A DNA stretch of 64,000 nucleotides from the NCBI GenBank assembly GCA_032164245.1, contig JAVMKO010000003.1:71804390-71868389 (forward strand), written 5' to 3'. Below the pieces are notes generated by a model. It made no database searches. It was given only the letters and a program-made list of their open reading frames with translations, and was not told the DNA's origin. This DNA is from Sternotherus odoratus. Its lineage: Eukaryota; Chordata; Testudines; Kinosternidae. A program made the translations under genes and the position numbers. Positions 22,389-34,528 of this stretch are shown in pieces (the stretch's first letter is position 1; each line of letters opens with the position of its first letter).

Positions 22389-24207
22389 ATCTAACGCATC
22401 TCTGGTCATCCTTTGTTTCTAGTTCCTTGCACTCTGCTATGTATTGCCATGGCATCTTTTCTGGGTCCATTCTTGACACATCTCTGTCATTTTCCCGAAT
22501 TGTTTATAACAATGTTATTTCTTCTATAACTCTATCTCCTATCACTGAAACTCTTTCAAAGGAGAAATACTCTCCTCTAAACTTGTGTTTCTGTTTTGCC
22601 CCCTCACTTTTTTCCCATTATGTACAATCTAATTTGCATTATGCAATATTGGTATTGAAGTTTATCTGGTTACATATTCCTACCAATATTGTATCTTTTT
22701 TTAAAAAAATCCTGTTTTGACTTTATTTTCCTCTCCCTTACATCAAGGTTACATCAACAAAACTCCACTGAATTCTGTGGAGTTACTTCTGATGAGAACG
22801 GAAACAGGTCGGTTTACACAGAAATACTCCTGCCCCCTTTTTGTTTTTTTTGCAAGTTGTCTATGAAAGACCAGACTTGACAGTCTCAATGCCAACAGGC
22901 TCCACAAGTTAGTCCCTAACAAGTTAGCTGGTTTAGTCAGAAAGCATCTGGCATTACACTGATGAAATCTAATGAGAATTAGTTTGACTATTAAATTGGT
23001 TTAGCAATAAATGTTCTACATTATACTGCTTCACCACAATGATATTTTAAGCTAGATCTCAAGTGCTCATTCCCAGGACAGCGATTAAAAAACCCAAACC
23101 AAAAACCTGAGTTCAATGTATGCAACAAGACTAATTTATCTTATCAATTACAGTGTGCAAACACACTTAGTAAACATGTCTTGGATGCAATTATTTTGCA
23201 TAGTAAAAACCAAAAGACAACATTTATAGAATATCCCTATTGAAACAAATGCTTATCAAAGTTGGTGAGCACATAAGTTAGTTAAGTACAATTATTTCCA
23301 AAATACTACCTTTAAATTTACCAATATATCAGCCTGGTCATGAAAGCCTTTATTACGAGATATGGTTTATTATTATAACCTGTTTTATAACCTTTATGCC
23401 CTCCTAGTTCTTGGCTGCTCTGGGATCCCTGCATAATTTAGAGAAGGCAGCCCTGGAGGCCTTTATAATTTACTGTAATCTCCAGAGGCTGCCGCAGCAG
23501 TCCCCAAAATCTCCACAAGCCACAACATTGCACATTACAGCCCTGACCCCAACACATATTTTGCAAGAGGTCTGTTAAGCAACAGGTTCCCATTGTCTGC
23601 GCTGAGGGAATCCTCCCACAACTGGAACCCTTTTTTAGGGCCTCTTTAGGATATGTCTGTTAAAGCTTGCAGCGAGCCTCTCAGTCCGGGTAGACAGACA
23701 GACTCCGGCTAGCTCATCTTGAGCAAGCATGCTAAAAATAGAATGGATGTTGCAGCTCAGACTCTTAATCCCACCCAGCTCCTGGGTCTGAGCTTAGCTG
23801 GCTAGCCCCTGACTCTGCTGGAGCTCTGTCCATACTTTTATTTTTAGCGTACTGTACTAGCTCAAGCCAAGCAAGCGTGAGTCTACCCTGCAGCTGGGAA
23901 CAAGCCACCCAGTCCAGGTGGGCAGACGTACCCTTATGCTGCTCTGGCTTTTTTATTACAACAAAGGAGCTGGAGCAGGGGGTGAATACCTCAGTCTAGG
24001 ATTTCAACGTTAGCTAATATGAGTTAAAAAGACATCTTTTTACGTTAGTAAAGACAAGCCAGGGTTTGGTTTCAGGTTTTAGACCTAAAAACACAAGGCC
24101 AGTTTTGTGAACCTGTTGGTGAACTTGGGTCAATTTATGTTTTCTAGTAGAAAATCCAGACTAACTCCAGACTACGAATGTGTAAACCTTACTCACTTAT
24201 TCACACA
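22389..24207. other. Intergenic; possible MITE, otherwise nothing
   Basis: About 23650-24065 has inverted-looking segments (GGGTAGACAGACAG and GGTGGGCAGACGTACCC) and may be a degraded MITE. No gene is seen. Confidence 0.4.
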
Positions 24208-24480
24208 TAAGAACATAAGAACGGCCATACTGGGTCAGACCAAAGGTCCATCTAGCCCAGCATCCTGTCTACCGACAGTGGCCAATGCCAGATGCCCCGG
24301 AGTGAGTGAACCTAACAGGTATGATCGAGCGATCTCTCTCCTGCCATCCATCACCCCCCTCTGACAGACAGAGGCTAGGGACACCATTCATTACCCATCC
24401 CGGTTAATAGCCATTTATGGACTTAGTCTCCATGAATTTATCCAGCTCTCTTTTAAACCCTGTTATAGTCACACACAATC
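24208..24480 (-). mobile_element. CR1-lineage LINE 3' end
   Basis: Plus-strand text GAACATAAGAACGGCCATAC, TGGGTCAGACCAAAGGTCCA, TCTAGCCCAGCATCCTGTCT and later TTAATAGCCATTTATGG and CCAGCTCTCTTTTAAACCCT is a common turtle CR1 3' UTR read in reverse. A second copy of the same segment starts at 29653. Confidence 0.8.
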
Positions 24481-24820
24481 AATCCCATTGAAGTAAAGAG
24501 CATTCATTACTGGTCACAAGAGTAAGGGTTACACAATCTGTTTTGTCCACGCATGATTTTACTGCAACTCTCACAATATTTGATGTTGCACTTAAAACCC
24601 TGGCTCCATGAGACACCATAAAGGCTCAAAAAACAAAAAGCAAATAAGAAAAACCAAAATGGGTGTGTATACATTTATACTATTTAGACTGATCTCATGA
24701 TTTTAGGAGAGCATGCCTGATGTTTTGGACATTTGGAGGTGCTGATATTGCAAACCAGTCTTCAGTGGCTTTACACAGTTACTACACAAATCTAGGCAAA
24801 ACAGGGTTTCATCTGAATTT

Positions 24821-25060
24821 TCAAGTTGGTTCAGACTCACACAGACCCAGAAAGAAACCCCGAAAGCACGAACTCAGGCTGATCCAAACGGAGGGAAAAA
24901 GTTTGTTTGAACCCCTGCAAATTAAATGCTCTGGGTTCTGCCGGTGCAGTAACAGGAAGATCACCAGAACTCCAGCTGCAAAAGACACAGCACCTGCAAT
25001 GCCTTGCAACAGTTTCAGGACTTTCATTCGGATTTGCGGGGTCCAAACAAAACCCCGCAC
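24821..25060 (-). other. Unrecognised divergent open frame with a hydrophobic segment
   Basis: An ATG at 25027 (MKVLKLLQGIAGAVSF...) opens a frame on the minus strand with a 20-residue hydrophobic stretch (about residues 9-29) followed by HRQNP. It lies at the edge of the DCBLD1 CpG island and is transcribed, if at all, away from DCBLD1. A possible donor (TCTGT|GTGAGTC) lies near its end. I do not recognise the product; it may be chance. Confidence 0.25.
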
Positions 25061-25688
25061 TTACCCCCTCCCAACCCAGAGCTACACTTGGAAGCCATGA
25101 CCCCCGCCCCCCAAGCTGGGATCCAAACGCCCCAGGCAGGCCCCTGAAGCTGGCCCAGCTGTACCACCAGCAGCGCTTGGCTATCTCGGAGGTCGCTGGG
25201 TGCAGCATGGCCCGTGCAATGAGCGGGGATGGAAGCTGGGACCCGCAGCTGTAACTTTACTCCGCCAGGCGAGGGCGAGACACTTGTACCCGCCCCCTCC
25301 CCGGATCCTGGCCTACACCTCTGCTCTGCTGGGGGGGGAGGGAGGCCGCCCCGCCGCCCTGTCCAATGGGAACTGTGGCGCTTCCCGGCCTCTGGTTTCC
25401 TTTCCCCACCCCCAGCGCCGGGGGAGGAGAGAGGCGGAGCTGCCGCCGCTCTGGAGAGAGACGCGGGCGGCAGGACAGGAGGGAGCAGCCGCCCGCCGCT
25501 CCGCAGCCCCTCGCTCGCCCAGCGCCCCTCGGGGGCAGGGGCCAGGCGGGCGACCCGCCACCCCACACGCGGACACGGGCTGCCTGGCTCTGAAGGAGCC
25601 TCTCGGCCGCAGCCCAGCCCCCGGCGGCGAAGCAGAAGCAGCAAGTGGGGCAAGTTGTCCCCCGCCCTCCCGCTCGGGAGGCAGCGCC

Positions 25689-25785
25689 ATGGGCTGCGGC
25701 GGGGGGCTGCGGGCCGCCCGCTCCGCGCTCCTGGCGCTGCTGCTCGGGCTCTCTGCCCCGCCGCGGCTGCAGGCGGAGAAGCTGG
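25689..25785 (+). CDS. DCBLD1: DCBLD1 coding exon 1: signal peptide
   Basis: The exon has 97 coding bases (32 codons plus one). The ATG sits in a strong Kozak context (GCGCCATGG). MGCGGGLRAARSALLALLLG is followed by LSAPPRLQAEKL, with a likely cleavage after RLQA. The APPRLQAEKLG part closely resembles human DCBLD1 (SAPLRLQAEELG). The donor is CTGG|GTGAGTT and is followed at once by 19 C residues. Confidence 0.95.
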
Positions 25786-25792
25786 GTGAGTT

Positions 25793-25811
25793 CCCCCCCC
25801 CCCCCCCCCCC
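25793..25811 (+). repeat. Poly-C run (19) next to the exon 1 donor
   Basis: Nineteen consecutive C start seven bases after the GT of intron 1. Confidence 0.9.
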
Positions 25812-28290
25812 GGGAGCTAGCAGGGGGCGCTGCTCTCCGCCTCGGGCACCCTGCGGGGGGGCGGCAGAGCCAGCGCGGAGGGGGCCTGTCCCAGGCACGC
25901 ACAGCCCGGGCTCTTGTTCCCGTCTGATCCCCGACGCTGACTTCTGTGCCCAGATGTTCTGTAGTGTGTGTGCGGGGGGGTCTGAGGCTTTTCTTCTGCG
26001 CCCTCGCCCTTCCCTAGCGGCTTCCCCTTTGCTCCCTGGCTTGCTAACCCGCGTGTGCGGGGGGAGTGCGCGCAAGGCAACCGACTCGGTGAGCTCCTTG
26101 AAGCAGGACTTAGTGCAGTTGATCTAAGGCTAGAGAAGGGGGCCCCGTCAGCGCCTCCGCTGTGAAAACTCCCACACTATCTACCGGTGGGGGGTCTGAG
26201 TCGGGGCCTGACGTGATCCCTTCTCTGGTCTGCCAGAGCAAAAGGCAACATTGAACTCCACGAGGACAAGGCTAAGAAAATGGGGTTATCGGGAAATGCT
26301 GCCCCTTGGCCATTTTGCGGGAGGGGGTTTCCTCCTTGCCGTCTGATCCTCCTTATTCCATCAATTTGGTTTATCTCTGGCAGCTGGGAAACTTAACCCC
26401 GCCAATCTAACCATGAATTATGGTCTCTTAGCTGGTCTCAGGGCTGTATATAGTTTGACCAGGTTAAATCCATGCCTGGTTTATCCGTGTGTCTGAGTAT
26501 CCACAGGATTAAAGTGGTAACCAATCTTACAGGAACTGTACCGATGATTTGTTAATCTTTGGTTAATTCGCCCTATTGTAAAGCTAAATAAACAAGGAAG
26601 AAAGACCACAACAAATTGTAGGTAATAGGCAGGGTTAATTTCTGCAAAGGTTTTCGCCTGGCTCCAATCTTGGATAATGATAGGAGACTATACATTATAA
26701 AGCACAGGGAGGAACATTCTCAAGGTACTGTTCTTGTGCAGTGACCATCTTTGTAAAGAACACAGTCTCAGTGCTATTAACTTTCATGCTCTTTGCTGAT
26801 AGCCTAGATGCAGTTTATACAGCTTTGTATACAGATGGCTCCAATTGTGTATTTGCTTATTAAACAGAACTGCATTCACTGTTACTGGAACAAGTTCTGG
26901 AGCAACCCCACGGACTGTGTAAGCATGCTTCAAAAAACTTTATTACAGATGGTATACTTAACCTCTGTCCTAATTTTTAAGTGGCTAACATTTTCATTTC
27001 CAGTACAATCAAAAGAGTAGCTATAGTTATATTCAAAACTTGCAATCCTATTGCCATGGAACATGAGAGGAGTAACCATCTATTCTTTCTTAGGAAAACT
27101 CACTAATAGCATTAAATAATTAATTGTTGGAGTTTGTGATAATTATTAAAATGCAACCATAGCACCCTATTAAGATAAGGGAAGTATATCATTTGCCCAG
27201 TGCTATTATTTCAGTCTAGCTACAGATTCAAAAAGACATGGTGTGTAGTTTACATTGTCAGGGTTTGCATCCCAACAGAAATACTAAGAACTTATTTGCC
27301 TTTAGTCTATTTGTGGCAAGACCATGTATAGAAAATGCATGTGTTTTCTGAAACTAGATTTCTGATATACGTTCACTAGCCTTTTGGAGCTGAAGTTTTG
27401 TGTCCGTCTCTAGTGGCCTTTGATTCTCAAGCTTTGTATACCTTTTGTTTTCTGTTTAGTGTGCTTAATCCCATTGTATATATTTCTCTCTCGGAGCTCC
27501 CATATCCCATAACTTTGGCATACTACTCAGTTTTGAGACTCAGAAATGTGCTATGGTGTAGGAAACACTTAAAAAAGGTTTTTGTAAAACACAATCCAAG
27601 GGAGAGTTATTTAGCAATAACAATTTGCATTAAAATCTGGGCCCAGCTCTCCATGTGCAGGGAGTAAGTGGGGACTTGTTTTCTGATTTGGAATGTATTA
27701 AGAGATGCACATGTTGTTTGAGGAAGTCTCTGAAACTTAGATCTTTGTTACTCATTGAATAACTGTGGGAAAGGTGAGGTGATTTGGAAACTGGTTTTAA
27801 TTAAGGAAAACATCTTTTTAAGTTTAACTGGGGTTGGCCCCACTAAAAACAGTGCAGCTCTGACTCTGTATGAGTAATAAAGAATTTAGAGATTTAACAA
27901 AATACTCTTCAACATATTCTGTCCCTCAGTGATTTCATAGACAAACCATTAGCATTATATTTGACTCTTTCTTTCCATCTGGGCACATCTGGACTCTTGC
28001 CAAGTCCTGCCTGTTAGAACTTCCAAAAGGAGAAGGACCTTAACTGTTGGAAAAAGTTTGGGGATGGAGGGGGAAACATGGGAGAGAAGAAGAAAAGGGA
28101 CTTTACCTCATTACTGGTGGGATTTAAGCATTCTATTCTTGTAGAATTCAATCTTACATTTAAAATAAAAATCTAAGCTGTTATGAATGTACAGATCAAC
28201 TTCTGAAAATCAGTCAGTGTTTTTCTGTCTTCCTGAGTTTGTAGACCGCTATGGTCTGATCTTCACTTAAAATTGAGGTTGGCGTAGCTG
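25812..28290 (+). other. DCBLD1 intron 1, first part, nothing recognised
   Basis: The CpG island fades by about 26150. Beyond it is AT-rich sequence without a feature that I can name. Confidence 0.5.
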
Positions 28291-28294
28291 TTGC

Positions 28295-28860
28295 CCTGGG
28301 GGGTTGTGAAAAATCCCTGAGCTCTATAGCTATACTAACTTAATAGTGGCATAGACTTAGCTAGTCCAATGGAAGAATGTTTCAATTGACCTAGCTACCG
28401 TTGCCCAGGGAGGTGGTGTTTCTACGGAGATGAAAAAACACCTCCCACCACTGAAGGCTGCCTACACCGGGGGTTGGCAACCTTTCAGAAGTAGTGTGCC
28501 GAGCCTTCATTTATTTGCTCTAATTTAAGGTTTTGTGCGCCAGTAATACATTTTAAGGTTTTTAGAAGATCTCTTTCTATGTCCTATATAACTAAACTAT
28601 TGTTGTATGTAAAGTAAATAAGGATTTTAAAATGTTTAAGAAGTTTCATTTAAAATTAAATTAAAATGCAGAGCCCCCTGGAACAGTGGCCAGCACCTGG
28701 GCAATGTGAGTGCCACTGAAAATCAACTTTTTTGTGCTGCCTTCGGCACGCGTGCCATAGGTTGCTTAGCCCTGATCTACACTATGGTATTATGCTGGCA
28801 TAACTAGGGCATCATGGTTTTGCTGCTGTAGTCCCTGTAATGTAGGCGTGGCCTATGTAG
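28295..28860. mobile_element. MITE-like sequence split by an hAT element
   Basis: Left part GTTGGCGTAGCTGTTGCCCT ... AGACTTAGCTAG ... GGCTGCCTACAC and right part ATCTACACTATGGTATTATG ... GTAGGCGTGGCC flank the hAT element at 28468-28774. The outer ends are not exactly defined. Confidence 0.45.
28468..28774. mobile_element. hAT-like element (GGCAACCTATGGCAC family), opposite orientation
   Basis: It starts CGGGGGTTGGCAACCTTTCAG and ends TGCCATAGGTTGCTTAGCCCTG. Flanking 8-mers GCCTACAC and ATCTACAC agree at six positions. The interior matches 36624-36925 in reverse complement. Confidence 0.8.
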
Positions 28861-29652
28861 AACCTATGAGCATTGGTGAATAAACTTTTTGAGACAGGGA
28901 CCATCATTATTATGTCCTACAGTACCTAGCACAATGGGGCCCAGACCGGGTAAAGGCAGAGGGGAGAGCGAGAGGGTTGGAGAGCTATAAATCAGAGGCG
29001 TATATAAACAATGGAGTCCAAGAGCAAGGTCCAGAAATGGCACTCTGGCACTAATCCAGGCACTTTTCCTTTCCAGCAGCTGAGAGCAGAGAGAGAGCTG
29101 GGTCCTATTGGTAGGGCCATACTTGCTTTTTGTATCAGTCCCTGGATGATAAATGTCTCGCAATTTTTTTCTCATCAGTTCCTTCCTCTTCAGTAGCTCC
29201 AAAATCCATCCATCCTTCCTCTCCATCCTTCATGCAAAACTCATTGCCTATATCAGAGTCATCTCCCACAGTGATTACCATTTCCACCTCCTTTATCCCA
29301 CCCTGCTTCTCAATGGACTTCCCTTAATTCTGTACCGAATGCCTCAGCAAACGAACACTAACTCCCCTTTTTGTCCTGTGATTACAGGGGTGTTAACGGG
29401 CCTCTTCACTTTGAATGGTCACTTAGACTATGTGCTAGCTATTAATACTAAACTATCTGTTTAATCTTGTATTCAGCTGAGATGCTCTCAGGCTATTGCA
29501 AACCCTGCATCTGATGCTGCTGCACCACTGTTGCACTTTGATGAAGACACTCTAAGCCAATGGGAGAGAGCTCTCCTGTTGGTTTAGTTACTCCACCTTC
29601 GTGAGGTGGAGAAGCTCTCCCACTGACATAGCACTGTCTACATGGAGTGTGA

Positions 29653-29870
29653 AGGTCCATACTGGGTCAGATCAAATGGCCATCATGGTAAGATCTATCT
29701 AGCCCAGTATTCTTCCTTCTGAAAGTGGCCAATGCCAGGTGCCCCAGAGGGAAATGAACAAACAGGGTAATCATCAAGTGGTCCATCTCCTGTCACCCTT
29801 TCCCAGCTTCTGGCAAACAGACTAGACACACCATCGCTGCCCATCAAGGCTAATAGCCATTGATGAACCT
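29653..29870 (-). mobile_element. CR1-lineage LINE, 3' portion of a split copy
   Basis: Plus-strand text CATACTGGGTCAGATCAAAT ... GGCCAATGCCAGGTGCCCCA ... CTAATAGCCATTGATGAACCT is the same 3' segment as 24208-24480. It stops at ACCT and resumes at 30990, so one LINE copy is divided by the insertion 29871-30988. Confidence 0.8.
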
Positions 29871-30988
29871 TGTATTGGGTTCGGTCACAGAGATCCCCTT
29901 GGGACTGTCATCTGTACTGAAATTACCTCTGAGACTATTTTCTCTGCCACCTTGGGACTCCAGAACCCTGCTTTATTGAGTCAGTCACTCGAGCCTGCTG
30001 CAACAGAGACCCAGGTCTGGGCCATGCTTCCAGAGCTGCAAACCTTAACTAAAAACTGTTCAGCAGGTTACTTGTCTCCAGTCCCCAGACACCCAGCCCC
30101 CAATGGGATCCAACCACAAATAAATACATTTTCTCTATATAAAGCTTAAACAGGTAAATTCATAAATTGCTCATCCTCTAGAACACTGATCTAGAGAGAT
30201 GCACAGCTGTTTGCTCCCCCAGGTATTAATCACTTACTCTGGGTTTATTAATAAACAAATGTGATTTTATTAAGCTCAAAAAGTAGAATTTAAGTGGTTT
30301 CAAGTAATAACAGACAGAACAAAGGTAAGTCACCAATCAAAATAAAGAAAAACCATGCAAGTCTAATACATTAAGAAATTGATTACCGGTAATATCTCAC
30401 CCTCAGAGATGTTCCCATTAGCTTCTTTCACAGATTAGATTTCTTCCTAGTCTGGGCCCAATCTTTTCCCCAGTACAGTCTTTATTAGAGCCAGCAGGAG
30501 GTAAGGAGGTTTTTTTTTTTTTTTTCATGATTGGCAGCCCTTTTTGTCCTGCACTACCCCCTTTTATAGCTTTGGCTCAAGGTGAGAATCTTTTTGTCTC
30601 TCTGGGTCCTCACCCCTCCTTCTAAATGGAAAAGTACCCAATTTAAAATGGATTTCATTATCAGGTGACATGTAAGACCTTTAGTTTCCATTCCCCAGGG
30701 TCTAGTCTATATGTACTCAGGAAGGCTTTCAAATAACTAAGGCCATTTACAGCTGATTGTTTCTGGAGCACTCTTATTGGCCTCCACTTAATATGTTTAC
30801 TTCAGTGATACAGGTTTATATCTTATTCTCCTAGCTCCAGATATAGAAATAATGCATGCAAACAAATAGGATGAACGCACTTCGTAGATTACAAGCTTTC
30901 AAATGATACCAAACAAGGGGTATGTAGTGTAAAGCATATTCCAGTTGTCATATTCATAAGCATATTTCCATAAAGCATATGGAGTACA
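29871..30988. mobile_element. LTR-like 1.1-kb insertion inside the CR1 copy
   Basis: It begins TGTATTGGGTTCGGTCACAG and ends CATATGGAGTACA (TG...CA). The flanks are AACCT and GACCT, a 5-bp duplication with one difference. The CR1 text is continuous when it is removed. It holds no coding frame. I take it as a solo LTR of an unnamed turtle family; a nonautonomous element of another class is possible. Confidence 0.65.
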
Positions 30989-32900
30989 GACCTATCCTCT
31001 AGGAATGTGTCTTAATTCTTTTTGAATCCTGTCATAGTCTTGGCCTTCACAACATCCTATGCCACGGAGTTCCATAGGTTGACTGCGTGTTGTGTGAAAA
31101 AATACTTCCTTTTGTTTGTTTTAAATCTGATGCCTATTAATTTCATTTGGTGGCCCCTAGTTCTTGTGTTATGAGGAGTAAATAACACTTCCTTATTTAC
31201 TTTCTCTACACCAGTCATGATTTTATAGACCTCTATCATATTCCCTCTTAATCATCTCTTTTCCAAGCTGGGACGACCACATCTGTACACAGTATTCAAG
31301 ATGTGGGTGTATCATGGATATTTATATAAAGGTAATATTATATTTTCTGTCTTATCTATCCTTTTTCTTAATGATTCCCAACATTCTGTTTGCTTTTTTG
31401 ACTGCTGCTTCACATTGAGTGGATGTTTTCGGAGAACTATCCACAATGATTCCAAGATCTATTCCTTGACTGGTAACAGCTAGTTTAGATCCCATTATAT
31501 GTATAGTTGAGATTGTTTTCCAATGTACATTACTTTGCATTCCTCAACATTGAATTTCATCTGCCATTTTATTGCCAAGTCACCCCGTTTTGTGAGATCC
31601 TTTTGCAGCTATTTGTAATCTGCTTGCGACTTAACTATCTTGAGTAGTTTTGTATCTCGCAAATTTTGCCAACTCACTGTTTACCCCCTTTTCCAGATCA
31701 TGTATGAATATGTCCCTGTACAGACTTCTTGGGGACACTATTTACCTCTCTCATTCTGATAACTGACCATTTATTTCCAATCTTTTAACCAGTTACAGTC
31801 CATTAGACAACTTTCTCTCTTATCCCATGACAGCTTACTTTGCTTAAGAGCCTTTGGTGTGGGACCTTGTCAAAGGCTTTCTGAAAGTACACTATATTCA
31901 CTGGATCCCCCCTTGTCCAGAAAGAATCTTGTTTACCCCCTCAAAGAATTCCAGTATCTTTCAAGGTATTAAAGTTAGGCTGACTTGTCTATTTATTTTC
32001 CTTTCTAAAAATAGGTACTGTTTGCGCCCTCTCTAGCCCTCTGGGACTTCACCTATCCTTCATGAATTCTTGAAGATAATTGCTAATTGTTTTAAGATTT
32101 GCTTCACCTATTTCCTTGAGTACCCACAGATGAATTTCATCAGACCCTGCTGACTTGAATATATCTAACTTATCTGAATATTCTTTAACCTGTTTTTTTC
32201 TCAATAATGTTCCTTCCTCCTTGTTGTTAATTGTGTTTAAGCATCTGACCGCAATTACCCTTTTTAGTGAAGACTGAAACAAATAGGCATTAAACACCTG
32301 TCATCGATTATTAGCTCTCCTTCCCTGCTTCACTTTCCATCACCTTTCTCTGCTCCTAATGTATTTATAGAACCTCTTCTTATTGCCCTTTATGTCCTTT
32401 GTCAAGCGTAACTCATTTTGTGGCTTAGCCTTTCTGATTTTTCTCTGCATGCTTGCACTGTTCTGTTGTATTCATCCTTAGCAATTTGTCCATGTTTCAA
32501 CTTTTGGTTGGATTCCTTTTTGATTTTCAGGTCATTAAAGCTCTGCTGGTGAAGCCAATGTTGGCCTTTTGTTATCTTTCTTTTGCATCAAGATGCTTTG
32601 CTGTATTGTCCCTTTGAGAAACTGTCAGCTCTCCTGAACTCCTTTATCCCTTAGGTTTTCTTTCCATAGGATCTTGCCTACCAGTTCTGTGTTTGTAAAG
32701 TTTGTTATGCTTTCAGGGTCTGATGTGCCCTCTTTACTTCCACTGACAATTTTCTTTTTTCCTCCTCTCCCATTATGGGTGCCTATCTCACAAAGACTTT
32801 CTTGTTACTCAGACTTCTGATCAACTTTCATATCTCATCTTAAAAAGGCCAGGTTGAGTGTATGGGTGGCTGTGCTGATTTTGGAATGTTTTTCCATCAG
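30989..32900 (-). mobile_element. CR1-lineage LINE, degraded reverse transcriptase region
   Basis: Minus-strand open pieces in the right order recall CR1/L2 reverse transcriptase: 32297-32049 (SAGSDEIHLWVLKEIGEAN, compare K.PGPDGIHPRVLKE), 31540-31352 (QCEAAVKKANRMLGIIKK) and 31239-31057 (ENTRTRGH-like [25 protein letters not shown]). Stops and gaps separate them, so it is dead. It continues into the 3' part at 29653-29870. Confidence 0.85.
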
Positions 32901-32927
32901 GGTATTTGACTTTAATTTCCAGACATA

Positions 32928-34010
32928 TTCAGACTAGAAATAAAGTACAAGTGTTTTAGCAGTCTGGGTGATTAAACATTGGAACAATTTACATCGGCAC
33001 AAGGTAGATTGTCACTTGAAGTCTTTAAAACCAAGCTAGATATTTTTCTAAAAGATACTCTATAGCTCAGTGGTCACCAATCGGTAGATTGCGATCGACA
33101 GGCAGATCATTGAACCTCTGCTAGTCAATCGCAGTCTCCGTCCACTAAAAGTCCGGCAGAACAGCGGGGCTGATGCAGGCTCCCTGCGTGCCCTGGCCCC
33201 GTGCAGCTCCCAGAAGTGGCTGGCACGTCCCTGCATGGGGGAGGGGCAGTGGAGTCCACACGCTGTTCCTGCCTGTAGGTTCTGCCCCTGCAGCTCCCAT
33301 TGGCCAGGAAGAGGGAATCGTGGCCAATTGCAGCTGCGGGTGCGGTGCCTAAGGGATGAGCAGTGCATGGCACCACGTGACCTCCCCCAACAGCTGCAGG
33401 GAAGTGCCATTAGCTTCCGGGAGCATCGCGGGCAGGCAGGGAGCCTGCCTTAGCCCCGCTGTGCTGCCCAGTGGGAGCTGCGCAAGGTAAGTGTCGCCCA
33501 GTGGAAGCCTGCACCCCTTCTGCACCTCAACCCTCTGCCCCAGCCCTGAACCCCCTCCCAAAGCCAGCACCCCAAACCCTTTGGACCCCAAACTCCCTCC
33601 TGCCCCAGCCCTGAGTCCCCACCTGCACCCAAACTCCCTCCAATAACTTGCACCTCTTACCCCTTCTATGCCCCAACTTCCTGCTGCAGGCTCAGCCCAG
33701 AGCCCCCTCCCATACTCTGAACCCCTCGGCCCAAGTTCAAAGCCTGCACCCCCAACCACTTTCCCCAACATGGTGAAAGCAAGTGAGGGAGGGAGGGTAG
33801 ATTGGTTTGGGCATCGGGGAAGGGGCGGGAAGGATCCTGTTTTGCATTTAAATTCTTAAAGTGATCTTGTGCTTAAAAAGGTTGGAGACCACTATATAGC
33901 TCCAACCAGAAGTTTGGAGCTTGATACGGAAATCCCTAAGTGAGGTTTGATGGCCTGTTATTCAGGAGGGGAGGCTAGATGATGATAATGGCCCTTTCTG
34001 GCTTTAAAAA
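32928..34010 (+). mobile_element. CR1-lineage LINE 3' end, sense, split by hAT
   Basis: Left part ATTAAACATTGGAACAATTT ... CTAAAAGATACTCTATAGCTC and right part CCAACCAGAAGTTTGGAGCT ... ATGATAATGGCCCTTTCTGG form one CR1 3' UTR. The break is the hAT at 33069-33894. Confidence 0.75.
33069..33894. mobile_element. hAT-type element, exact 8-bp target duplication
   Basis: It starts AGTGGTCACCAATCGGTAG and ends GGTTGGAGACCACTA. TATAGCTC flanks it on both sides (33061-33068 and 33895-33902). The interior is GC-rich with CCCCAGCCCTGA-type repeats. Confidence 0.9.
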
Positions 34011-34528
34011 AATTACTTAATTTTTCACAGGTGACTTTGGGTGGAACAGGGTTTTAGTTACAAAATTTAAGACACTTTAAAGGACACTGATTTTCAGAAA
34101 GTGCTGAGCACCCACACTGAAACTCAGACCTCTGGTGACTTCTGAAAAGTAAGTCTCTGTCTTTTCTTGTAAAAATAAAATAAAAGGTTATGACTTAACT
34201 GAGGTGTGTCCAAACTCAAGAAAAGCAAAGAGAACTGCTCAACCTTCCTATATGCCGTGCCCTGTAATACGAAAACAAGAGATCAGTTGGTAACATTGAT
34301 GGCCAGTAAACTCAGAAAAAATAAAAGGAAATCCATGGTATCACAGTAGGAATACCACAGGGAAAGTTGCATGCAACATTCCATTCTTTGTTACCCCTTT
34401 CACAATATTTGCAAATTCCTCATCCTGTTTCCTATCAGAGCAGAAAAGAGTGAGATAGTGAAAGCTTTAAGAAATGTGCATTTCATATGAAGCACTATAT
34501 TGTTGATTTTGGTGCTGTAGAAGGAGTA

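Larger units (their letters stand above)
25180..26150 (+). promoter_or_regulatory. CpG island promoter of DCBLD1
   Basis: Base composition changes sharply to GC-rich with many CpGs. A CCAAT box (25363-25367) and several GC-box-like CCCCGCCC/GGGGCGG words precede the DCBLD1 ATG. No TATA box is seen. This fits a broadly expressed, dispersed-start promoter; the exact start is not visible. The long open frames on both strands here are by-products of GC content. Confidence 0.8.

Noticed and set aside
21969..22409. Overlapping Ala/Gly/Pro-rich frames of 130-190 residues
   Set aside because: They coincide with the hAT-type MITE at 21979-22388.
25024..26075. Several 80-290 residue open frames on both strands over the CpG island
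   Set aside because: GC-rich DNA has few stop codons. The products are Pro/Gly/Arg/Ala-rich and overlap in all frames. Only the frame starting at 25689 has a signal peptide and a consistent splice donor.
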